Part shown: positions 35,948-43,593 of the stretch, piece by piece
Layout: every line of letters begins with the position of its first letter
Position numbering within the stretch: the first letter of the stretch is position 1
From: Tunicatimonas pelagia
GTDB lineage: Bacteria; Bacteroidota; Bacteroidia; Cytophagales; Cyclobacteriaceae
Assembly (NCBI RefSeq): GCF_030506325.1
Contig: NZ_CP120683.1
Location: forward strand, 5,584,501 to 5,648,500
Direction: 5' to 3'
Length of the DNA: 64,000 bases
Program-made: the position numbers and the translations under genes
The notes under the pieces: model-generated
The model's input: the letters and a program-made list of their open reading frames with translations, nothing else
Told to the model about the DNA's origin: nothing
Databases searched by the model: none

Positions 35948-37600
35948 TTATCGTAAGCTGCCATCGAGGTTTTTACACCAGTTACCGTCGGCTGTCCAGT
36001 CGTTGGCAGCGTTTTCCACTGCTCCTACATAAGGGGCGGGTAAAAACCAGTCGCCGAGCGTGGTTGGGTTTAGAGCTCCTTCGCGGGTAGACCCCACAAA
36101 GTTGCCAACTGTCACCTCGGGTACGGCTGCCAGCGAGTTATTGAATACGGCGTAGGCTGGGTCGCTACCTGCATCAGCTGGGTCGTAAATGAAGTATTTG
36201 CCATCTATATCGTAGTTGTCTTTGTTGTTGAAGGAACTTGAGTGAGCAATAACCAAGTTACCGTCCAGTCCATCAATATCGCCCGCATCAAAGGCCTGCT
36301 CTACCCGTACGCCGTCATCATTAAACTGGGTGACGATGAAGTTGTAAAGTTTACCGTGGGTACCGTTGGTCATCCGCAAACCGCGGTTATTGAACGATAC
36401 AGCATTGCCATTGCTCTCGAACTCGGCGTTTTCGCCTGGCCCCAGAATGGTTACGTTCGAGAACACAGGATTTGAAACCGGATTGCGCCGTTGGCTATTT
36501 TTACCATAGAAAGATATCTCACCCTGCCGCTCGGTATCGCACTCAAACACCCAGAATTGTCCACGGCCCAGGTAGCCATTTTCCCACTCCATACCATCGT
36601 CGTAGATCGCAGTGCCCACGAAGTACCGAATATCGGCAGTACCTCCGTTGATTTTCAGGCCTTCTCCCGTGCACTGGTAAATTTGAATGTACTCAAGTAA
36701 AGTACCCCGGCCGACACCTTGTAGGCGCAAACCATCGGAGCCAATTTTGCCGGTGTACTCAATACGTACGTAGCGGAGGGTACCTGTACTGTGGTCAGGG
36801 TTCTGTCCGCCGAAGGGGCCGTTTTCTAAGACAACTCCTCCTTCGCCCGTATTGACAGGGGAGCGACCCTGCAATGTGATGGTGCCCCAATCGCCTACCT
36901 GAGCGTTGCCGGTAAGCACCCGGTCGCTGGTAAATACCACTGGTGCTTCCTTAGTGCCTGTCGCCTCAATCTTACCGTCGCGGAGTACCTTGATACTGGA
37001 AGACTCCCCAATATCGTCGTAGGTTTCCATGTATACGGTGGTGCCCGCTTCAATAGCGAGGGTGCCGCCAGCTCGTACCTCCAAATAACCTTTTACGAGC
37101 CAACTGGTATCGGCTGAAAGTGTAAAAGCGGTATCGATAATGCCTTCCAAGGTACGCAGCGGTTGCCCTGCTATGGTGGTGTTACCCACAAAAAACAAGC
37201 GATTGAGTATCCGGAGCGTAATGTCTTGCTCGGTTGTCTGCCCCTGCTGATCCGTCACTATCAAAGAGAACGCAAGCTCGTCTCCGGCTTCCAAGTCTTC
37301 GTCTAGCGAGTACGTGTACTGGAAGGTGTGGGTGTACTCGTTAGTGAAGGAAGCATTGGCTAGCAGTTCTCCGTCCTGCTGAAGCTCGTACGACTGCAAC
37401 CGCTCACTGGCAGCAATTTTTATATCCAGCACCAGCGGCAACGTATCACGTACGTTCTTTTCCACTAGCGTACCTCCGTTTAATATGTCGATAATAGGGG
37501 GTTCTGGCGGAAGCACATCCAGTCCATCATCGCAGGCGGTGATGCCTCCCAAAACAGCCAGCGTAAAAGCGAAAAGTATCCGTTGAAATAATAATTTCAT
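35948..37600 (-). CDS. Lipoprotein with Ig-like domain and right-handed beta-helix
   Basis: 550 residues; lipobox VLGGITAC (Cys about 23). One Ig-like segment (about 50-135, TDQQGQTTEQDITLRI) and a beta-helix (VGDWGTITLQGRSPVNTGEG, GLKINGGTADIRYFVGTAIY). The same architecture and the phrase T-DQQ-x-T are seen in the next gene, so they arose by duplication. It lies 11 bases after the TonB receptor's stop codon. Likely exposed on the outer membrane; SusD-like role is a guess. Confidence 0.75.
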   Translation of the reverse strand: MKLLFQRILFAFTLAVLGGITACDDGLDVLPPEPPIIDILNGGTLVEKNVRDTLPLVLDIKIAASERLQSYELQQDGELLANASFTNEYTHTFQYTYSLDEDLEAGDELAFSLIVTDQQGQTTEQDITLRILNRLFFVGNTTIAGQPLRTLEGIIDTAFTLSADTSWLVKGYLEVRAGGTLAIEAGTTVYMETYDDIGESSSIKVLRDGKIEATGTKEAPVVFTSDRVLTGNAQVGDWGTITLQGRSPVNTGEGGVVLENGPFGGQNPDHSTGTLRYVRIEYTGKIGSDGLRLQGVGRGTLLEYIQIYQCTGEGLKINGGTADIRYFVGTAIYDDGMEWENGYLGRGQFWVFECDTERQGEISFYGKNSQRRNPVSNPVFSNVTILGPGENAEFESNGNAVSFNNRGLRMTNGTHGKLYNFIVTQFNDDGVRVEQAFDAGDIDGLDGNLVIAHSSSFNNKDNYDIDGKYFIYDPADAGSDPAYAVFNNSLAAVPEVTVGNFVGSTREGALNPTTLGDWFLPAPYVGAVENAANDWTADGNWCKNLDGSLR

Positions 37601-37611
37601 GTCAGGTCAGA

Positions 37612-40600
37612 TTAAAATTTGTAAGAAATCCCAAAGCGGTTCCACCAGCCGATGTACTCGATTTGAGCTACCCGGTTGCGCTCCCCAAAAAACTCAATCA
37701 GTGGGGTGTTGGTCAGGTTGAGAAACTCAGCGAAGGCACTGATACGCGGGGTAAAGCGGTAGTTAGCTGATACATCAAGCTGGTAGCGCCCTTCGCGGAA
37801 CAAGTCCAGAGCTCCATCCTCATCGGATACTTCCAGTAGCACCCCACCAATGTAATTGACCGAAGCCCGCCCGGTGAAGCCCTTCCAGTCGTAGGTAAGG
37901 GCAAAGTTGCCGAAGTGGTCAGTCTGGTTAGGAAGGCGGATGCGGCGACCGTCGTTGAGCGTAGCGCGGGAGTAGACGTAGGAGTAGTTGAGGTAGACTC
38001 CCAATCCGTTGAGGGCTCCCGGCAAGAAGTCAAGTTGCTTCTGCAGGTTGACCTCCAGGCCGTAGACGGTAGCTGCCTCTCCGTTTTGAGCCTGCTCAAA
38101 GCGGTAGTTAATCAAGGTAGGATCGGTTACATACTGTTCAAAGTTGCCACTGTCGAGCCGAAAGCTACGGTTCACCTGATAGTCCTGAATATACTTATAG
38201 AACAGTCCACCCGAAAGAATGCCGACGTTATTCAGGTAGCGTTCGACCATCAAGTCGAGGTTGATCGCCTCGGCGGGTAGCAGGTCCGGATTGCCTCGCT
38301 CAATGGTCCGGCTGTTGAAGTCCACATCGTCGTAGGGTACCAGGTCAACGAAGTTGGGCCGGGCGTAAGAGTAGGTGAGAGCCGCCCGTAAATTGGTAAG
38401 TGGGTTAGGGCTGTAGCGTACGTGCACATTGGGGAGCACAAAGTTAAAGTCGGTGCCGCCCGTCACGGGAGTAGTGCTTTCCCATGAGCCTTGGTTGCGC
38501 CGCACCACATTGGCTTTATAGTCCACACTGGTAAACTCGGCTCGCACTCCCGCTAGCAGCATGAGCTTATTAAATTGTAGGCGGGTCATTAGGTAGGCCG
38601 CTGATACCAGTTCATCGGCTTCATAATCCGCCTGATCACTGTTGATGCGAGTATTGCCAACATCCAGCGCAAAGTCCTCACGATTGTCGCGGAAGTAGCC
38701 TTGCACCTGGTCGGCGTTGAGTCTTGGGCCGAAGCGAACGTTGCCATTCATATAACGCGAGTCCTCAAAGTCATCAATGAGGTTGGCAAATACATCATCG
38801 TCGTTCACTGGCAAATAAAGAAATACCTCACTATCGCGGGCTCGTGCGTTATGAATCTGCCGAACCTTGCCTCCGCCCCGAATTAATCCTTTAGCATTTC
38901 CAAGTAGGTAGGGAACTTCCAAGTTCAGTCGGGCTACAGTATTGGTGCCTTCGCCCGTAGTTGCATTGCGCTCAAAACGATTCAGGTCGTCGTAGAGCAC
39001 CGGGTTGTGAATGGTACCTGGAAACTCGACAGGACGAAAGGTGGGGAAATCGGTATTGAGTCCTTCAATTTCAATATCAAAGGTGCGGCGATCAAAAAGA
39101 ATGTAGTCGCTATTGCCTTCGCGACGTGAGTCGGTATAAAACAGCCCGTAGTCTAGGTGTACGGTACCCAGCGTATGGTCGCCCTCCAGGTTATACGTAA
39201 TATTATTCTTTACCTCATCGCGAATGCTGAGATCGCGGCGGATGCGGGCGTTCTGCGACAGGGTAGGAGTCACAAAGGTACCCACATCCGGGTCATAGCG
39301 GGCCCGGCTGCGCTGGTCTTCATCGCCCCGGCGACTATACATTGCGTTGAATATAAGTGAGTGTCGTGAGTTGAACTTGTAATCCAGCGTAAAAGAAGCT
39401 CCCGTTCGGGTACGAATGTTAAATAGGTCGCGGTAGCGGTAATCCATGATTGAGAGCACCGAATCCTGATCGCGATTGAGCAGGCGGGGATAATCCCAAA
39501 CCGCTTCTCCAATATCTTGCACATTATCCGTTTGGTAGTAGCTGCCGTTGAATATCACTCCTAGCCGACCCTCATCTACACTGCTGGAGGGGAAGAAGCG
39601 CTGACCGTACTTGATACGACCTAGGCCATTGAGTCCGCGCGACATATCGTTGTACCCGCCGCCGACTTCTACCTTCATAGAGGGTTCCAGATTTTTGGCA
39701 GTGGGCGTGCGTAAGTTGATCGCCCCGCCTACCGCATCGCCGTCCATGTCAGGCGTTAAGGCTTTGGTAACCTCTAAAGAAGAAAGCACATCAGACGGAA
39801 TAAGATCAAGCGATTCATTGCGTGAGCCCCCTTCTTGGGTAGAGGGAATCTGTTCGCCGTTGATGCTGATGGAGGTGTAGTGAGCTGGGGTGCCCCGGAT
39901 CTGCACAGTAGACCCTTCGCCCCGCTCGCGGTTGATGGTAATGCCCGGCACCCGCTGAAGGGCTTCCGCAACATTCACATCAGGAAACCTCCCGATCAAG
40001 TCGGCGGAAATCACGTTCTTGATGTTGTCGGCGGTGCGCTGCTGATTGAGGGCTTTCTCTTGGCCTTCCAGACTTCCCTTGACTACGATCTCCTCGAGGG
40101 TGGCCACGTTGCTGGTTAGCGGAGCATCGTGGGTCATCAGTACATCAGCTTCAATCTGTAGCACCGCTTCGTATACTTCGTAGCCCAGATAATTAACAAC
40201 GATCGTTTGCGCTCCTTCGGGCACTTTGCGTATCAGGTATTCTCCGGTGAGATCGGTAGATGAGCCTACGTTGGTACCTTTAATAAACACCGAAGCACCG
40301 GGAAGCGGATCGCCAGTAACCGCATCTATGACCTGCCCGGTAATACTGCCGAAGGCTACTGCCTTTTTCTCTGGTTGGGCTGAAGGCTTAATAACGATTT
40401 GGTTATCCTTGCGGTGAAATTGCACCTGTGATTTGCGGGCCAAGTCGGCTAACACCTGCTCTAGCGAGACATCGGCGTAGTTGAGATCTAAACTATTCTG
40501 CGAGCGGATTTGCTCATTCAGGTAAAAGAACGATAGGCCAGTCTGCTCTTCTATCTGCAATAGTATTTCCTCCAGGCTCATGCTTTCGGCCGATAGGTTG

Positions 40601-40704
40601 ACGCGTAAATCCTTGAGCGGAACTTGAGCCAGGCTGGATGCCATAGAGACGAGCAGAAAAAGCAAGCTGATAGCCGTACGTCGATATAGTGAAATACAGT
40701 TCAT
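37612..40704 (-). CDS. TonB-dependent receptor with STN signalling domain (FecA-like)
   Basis: 1030 residues. Signal about 1-27, then an STN domain (about 30-105, MSLEEILLQIEEQTGLSFFY and VSLEQVLADLARKSQVQFH), which contacts the periplasmic part of FecR. A carboxypeptidase-like domain follows (about 120-200, AVTGDPLPGASVFIKGTNVG), then plug (DVNVAEALQRVPGITINRER) and barrel ending IGWWNRFGISYKF. Substrate binding signals through FecR to the ECF sigma factor, giving self-induction. Five bases separate it from fecR. The substrate may be a glycan or peptide. Confidence 0.92.
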   Translation of the reverse strand: MNCISLYRRTAISLLFLLVSMASSLAQVPLKDLRVNLSAESMSLEEILLQIEEQTGLSFFYLNEQIRSQNSLDLNYADVSLEQVLADLARKSQVQFHRKDNQIVIKPSAQPEKKAVAFGSITGQVIDAVTGDPLPGASVFIKGTNVGSSTDLTGEYLIRKVPEGAQTIVVNYLGYEVYEAVLQIEADVLMTHDAPLTSNVATLEEIVVKGSLEGQEKALNQQRTADNIKNVISADLIGRFPDVNVAEALQRVPGITINRERGEGSTVQIRGTPAHYTSISINGEQIPSTQEGGSRNESLDLIPSDVLSSLEVTKALTPDMDGDAVGGAINLRTPTAKNLEPSMKVEVGGGYNDMSRGLNGLGRIKYGQRFFPSSSVDEGRLGVIFNGSYYQTDNVQDIGEAVWDYPRLLNRDQDSVLSIMDYRYRDLFNIRTRTGASFTLDYKFNSRHSLIFNAMYSRRGDEDQRSRARYDPDVGTFVTPTLSQNARIRRDLSIRDEVKNNITYNLEGDHTLGTVHLDYGLFYTDSRREGNSDYILFDRRTFDIEIEGLNTDFPTFRPVEFPGTIHNPVLYDDLNRFERNATTGEGTNTVARLNLEVPYLLGNAKGLIRGGGKVRQIHNARARDSEVFLYLPVNDDDVFANLIDDFEDSRYMNGNVRFGPRLNADQVQGYFRDNREDFALDVGNTRINSDQADYEADELVSAAYLMTRLQFNKLMLLAGVRAEFTSVDYKANVVRRNQGSWESTTPVTGGTDFNFVLPNVHVRYSPNPLTNLRAALTYSYARPNFVDLVPYDDVDFNSRTIERGNPDLLPAEAINLDLMVERYLNNVGILSGGLFYKYIQDYQVNRSFRLDSGNFEQYVTDPTLINYRFEQAQNGEAATVYGLEVNLQKQLDFLPGALNGLGVYLNYSYVYSRATLNDGRRIRLPNQTDHFGNFALTYDWKGFTGRASVNYIGGVLLEVSDEDGALDLFREGRYQLDVSANYRFTPRISAFAEFLNLTNTPLIEFFGERNRVAQIEYIGWWNRFGISYKF

Positions 40705-40709
40705 AGGGG

Positions 40710-41720
40710 TTAGTCAATGATAATGTGTTGACGATCAATGGTGTAGTGGATAGGTAATAGGGTAGTCAGGTGATGCAGCACCTGTTCTAGCGACTCATCT
40801 GAAAGCGTAAAGGTGATTGGCTGGTCGGACAGCTTTTGGGCATCATACTGGATTGTGACCCCGTACCAGCGTTCTAGTTCAGTTGCCACCTCCGCGAAAG
40901 AGTGATTCTGAAACTTTAGGTAACCCTCTTTCCAGGCAGTAGCGAAGGAAGGGTCTACCGTCTGGCTCGAGAAAGCTCCGGAAGCATGATGGTAGTACGC
41001 TTGCTGATTAGGCTCAATAATTAATTGATCGATGGAATCATTGGGTTGCCTTAGAGCCACACTGCCGCTGACTAAAGTGGTTTCGGTTACGGAATCGTCA
41101 GGGAAAGCACTCACATTGAAGGAGGTGCCGAGCACCCGAACATCCATGTCGGGGGTATGGACCACAAAGGGGCGATCTGGATTCTCCGTAACCTCAAAGA
41201 AGGCTTCGCCTACCAAAGAAACTTCACGGAGGGGGCCACGTAGCCCCGGAGGAAACTGCAATGCGCTAGCTGCTTGCAGCCAAACAGTAGATCCATCGGG
41301 CAAACGTATCTTAGATCGTTGTCCGGATGGGTTTTCGTACGATACGTGCGGAGCGAGCGTCGCTGAAGTGACTTCGGTGGTTTGGTAAATGAAGTAATAC
41401 ACCGCTAGAGCTATGATAGGGAGCACAAGGGTCGCCGCTATCCGTAGCCAGTACGGAACTGTTCGGCGGTGAAGGGGAAGGGTAGGTGCTTCGGTTGGTG
41501 GCGAAATGGATTGTTGGAGACGGCGCAAGGCTTGCTCAGTATCCGGTAGGCGACTGGGAGGCGGACTAGTAGGAGTATCCCACTCTTGCTTCAACCATCG
41601 ATCTACCAGTGATTGGTGCTCGGGATTGGTTAACCAAGCCTCTACGCGTTGCTGTTCTTCAGAAGTACACTCTCCCCGCCAAAACTTTCGAAAGAGTGCT
41701 TCATCTATATTTTTCTGCAT
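40710..41720 (-). CDS. FecR-family anti-sigma factor
   Basis: 336 residues. A cytoplasmic N-terminal sigma-binding region (about 1-85, FRKFWRGECTSEEQQRVEAW), one membrane helix (PYWLRIAATLVLPIIALAVY), a FecR beta domain (about 130-240, KIRLPDGSTVWLQAASALQF) and C-terminal DUF4974 (YLKFQNHSFAEVATELERWY). It holds the sigma factor inactive until the receptor's STN domain reports ligand. Gap of 75 bases to the sigma gene. Confidence 0.93.
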   Translation of the reverse strand: MQKNIDEALFRKFWRGECTSEEQQRVEAWLTNPEHQSLVDRWLKQEWDTPTSPPPSRLPDTEQALRRLQQSISPPTEAPTLPLHRRTVPYWLRIAATLVLPIIALAVYYFIYQTTEVTSATLAPHVSYENPSGQRSKIRLPDGSTVWLQAASALQFPPGLRGPLREVSLVGEAFFEVTENPDRPFVVHTPDMDVRVLGTSFNVSAFPDDSVTETTLVSGSVALRQPNDSIDQLIIEPNQQAYYHHASGAFSSQTVDPSFATAWKEGYLKFQNHSFAEVATELERWYGVTIQYDAQKLSDQPITFTLSDESLEQVLHHLTTLLPIHYTIDRQHIIID

Positions 41721-41795
41721 ACCCGTGTTTATTTACAACTGGTATACACACGAAAAGGTAAATACCCCCAATGGAGAGAAAAGAAAACGTCAAAA

Positions 41796-42386
41796 TCAGA
41801 TAAACAAGAAGCTAAGCAGAAAGAGAAGCGGGATAACATGCTCTTTGAGCGATCGGCGGAGGTCTTTGAGGGCGAGACCTAAGTGGTTTTCTACTGTTTT
41901 TTGGGAGATACCGAGTGCTTGGGCAATCTCACGGTAAGTGAGCCCTTCTTCCCGACTCATTTTAAAAATACGCTTACGTTGAGGGTGAAGGGCATCTACT
42001 GCGTTTTGGGTAGCTTCCTGGAGTTCCTGGAAGTAAATCTGCTCCTCAGTATCTGTGCTAATAGCATTTGCTGAAGACTGCGATTGATACTGCCGTTCGT
42101 ACACCCGGTGTCGGATAACATTAAGTGCTTTATGCTTAGTGCAAGTGAATAGGTAGCTGGAAAATGAGCTTTCTGGATCAAGCTGTTGGCGTTTTTCCCA
42201 AACCTGAATAAATACATCCTGTAATATCTCCTCCGCATCCTCTGCGGACCGCAATAGTGAGTACGCAAAGCGATAAAGTCGAGAATAATATATACGGAAT
42301 AACGCCTCGAAAGCCACCGATTGCCCCTGACTTAGCTGGAGAACTAATGCCGACTCACTGGCAGTTACTTGCATATCATTACGCAT
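41796..42386 (-). CDS. ECF RNA polymerase sigma factor
   Basis: The open frame reaches 42410, but a TACATTTG box (42408-42415) sits across that start, so the true start is the ATG at 42386 or 42374. About 196 residues. Region 2 (about 20-90) includes RSAEDAEEILQDVFIQVWEK; region 4 (about 130-175) LTYREIAQALGISQKTVENH. A hydrophobic tail (PLLFLLSFLF) is frequent in Bacteroidota ECFs. With FecR and the TonB receptor it forms a complete envelope-signalling relay. Confidence 0.9.
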   Translation of the reverse strand: MRNDMQVTASESALVLQLSQGQSVAFEALFRIYYSRLYRFAYSLLRSAEDAEEILQDVFIQVWEKRQQLDPESSFSSYLFTCTKHKALNVIRHRVYERQYQSQSSANAISTDTEEQIYFQELQEATQNAVDALHPQRKRIFKMSREEGLTYREIAQALGISQKTVENHLGLALKDLRRSLKEHVIPLLFLLSFLFI

Positions 42387-42407
42387 AATTAAAAGCCCAC
42401 AGTTCTT

Positions 42408-42415
42408 CAAATGTA
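42408..42415 (-). promoter_or_regulatory. Putative -7 box of the ECF sigma operon
   Basis: TACATTTG fits TAnnTTTG exactly. No TTTG lies 19-21 bases upstream, so the promoter is weaker than consensus or activated. Its position rules out the ATG at 42410 as a start. Confidence 0.4.
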
Positions 42416-42524
42416 ATAAATGATGAGCTACTAAATGTTATCTCAATGTTAAGATTTCGTGAAAAAATTTAACAAGATGCTTCTGTTCCTTATTAAAAGT
42501 AAAAATCAGAAGTTGCTTCTTGCC

Positions 42525-43350
42525 GGTAGTGTATTTAAAATAAGGATGGTTTTTTTGCTAATCTGCTAAGGTTGTAATCTACCAAGAAGTATTTGATTGC
42601 CAGGTAGTGGTTTTCCCAAACTTTAGAGAAGGACAGCGTTTTGCGGACTAAGCGAGCACATCGTTGTCGGATGGTATTGTTTAATCTCTCTATTTTGATA
42701 GTCTGGGGCTTTCCTTCGGGCTGATGCTGGCCTCGCTCAAAAACATTCGCATAAGCAGCTAACCCATCGGTAAATACCAATGCTTTCTTGCGTAGTTTTT
42801 TAGAAATGCTCAACCATAGTCCTAGAGCACCTTCCTGATCCCTGCCCCCTAGGTGAAACCCTACTACTAGTCCCGTCCGCCGTTCTACAGCTAACCAGAG
42901 CCACTCGGGACAGTCTTTTGCCCCTACAAACGTCCACATCTCATCTGCTTCCAGACAATATAAGTGTAGTTCAGGGGTATCCAACTTGCCTATCGGAAGC
43001 TCGGTACTTACTGATTGCCAACACTGTTTAGCACGCTGAACCACCCAATGCAAACTTACCCTCAAGATACGGGCGATAGCTCGGAGAGAAACCCGTTCTA
43101 ACAATAGCTTCTTTAATAGTTCTTCTCTTTCAAATGTAGTAGCGGGCATTCTTTCTACCGCTTGACGTTTGCAGACACGACAACGATAGTTTTGTTTACC
43201 GTAGGAGGTAAATCCGTTTTTTACGATCTTCAAGCTTTGGCAATGAGGACAAGTAGTCATATTATTTAGATTTTGGTCGATCCAATAATACGAAGTACTG
43301 TTCCATTGCCAAATTTTTAATCTTTCCATCCTTATTTAAAGTACACTACC
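42525..43350 (-). mobile_element. IS1-family insertion sequence, 826 bp, intact
   Basis: Terminal inverted repeats of 25 bases run from 42525 (GGTAGTGTA...GGATGG) and to 43350, differing at two positions. Both flanks carry TTCTTGCC (42517-42524 and 43351-43358), an 8-bp target duplication as expected for IS1. One transposase gene fills the element. It lies between the sigma operon and the catabolic operon at 43594 and interrupts no recognised gene. The intact duplication and ends point to a fairly recent insertion. Confidence 0.92.
42535..43260 (-). CDS. IS1-family transposase, single reading frame
   Basis: About 241 residues from ATG 43260 (MTTCPHCQSLKIVKNGFTSY); the frame is open 69 bases further but only this methionine begins the zinc-binding CxxC domain (C-P-H-C and CRVCKR), like InsA. 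A helix-turn-helix follows (VSLRAIARILRVSLHWVVQR). The DDE catalytic part has Asp in EADEMWTFVG, Asp in FTDGLAAYANV and Glu in IKIERLNNTIRQR. In classical IS1, InsA and InsB are joined by frameshifting; here they are fused in one frame, as in several subgroups. The stop lies inside the left terminal repeat. Confidence 0.92.
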   Translation of the reverse strand: MTTCPHCQSLKIVKNGFTSYGKQNYRCRVCKRQAVERMPATTFEREELLKKLLLERVSLRAIARILRVSLHWVVQRAKQCWQSVSTELPIGKLDTPELHLYCLEADEMWTFVGAKDCPEWLWLAVERRTGLVVGFHLGGRDQEGALGLWLSISKKLRKKALVFTDGLAAYANVFERGQHQPEGKPQTIKIERLNNTIRQRCARLVRKTLSFSKVWENHYLAIKYFLVDYNLSRLAKKPSLF

Positions 43351-43593
43351 TTCTTGCCTATTAAACCTTATTCTGACAATTATTTACCCCGAGGCTCGTG
43401 ACGTTACGAACCTTAGAAGTTTATCAGAATACCCTCTATTGCTTGAACCATTTATTTTTTAATAAACAGGAGGGTGCAGGATATACTCTTCCACCGGATT
43501 GATAAAATTAGTGGTTTTACGAATCTTGTAAACAAAGCGGGCGATTATCAACAAATTCTATTATCTTTTCAGGAAAGATCACTTATACTACTT

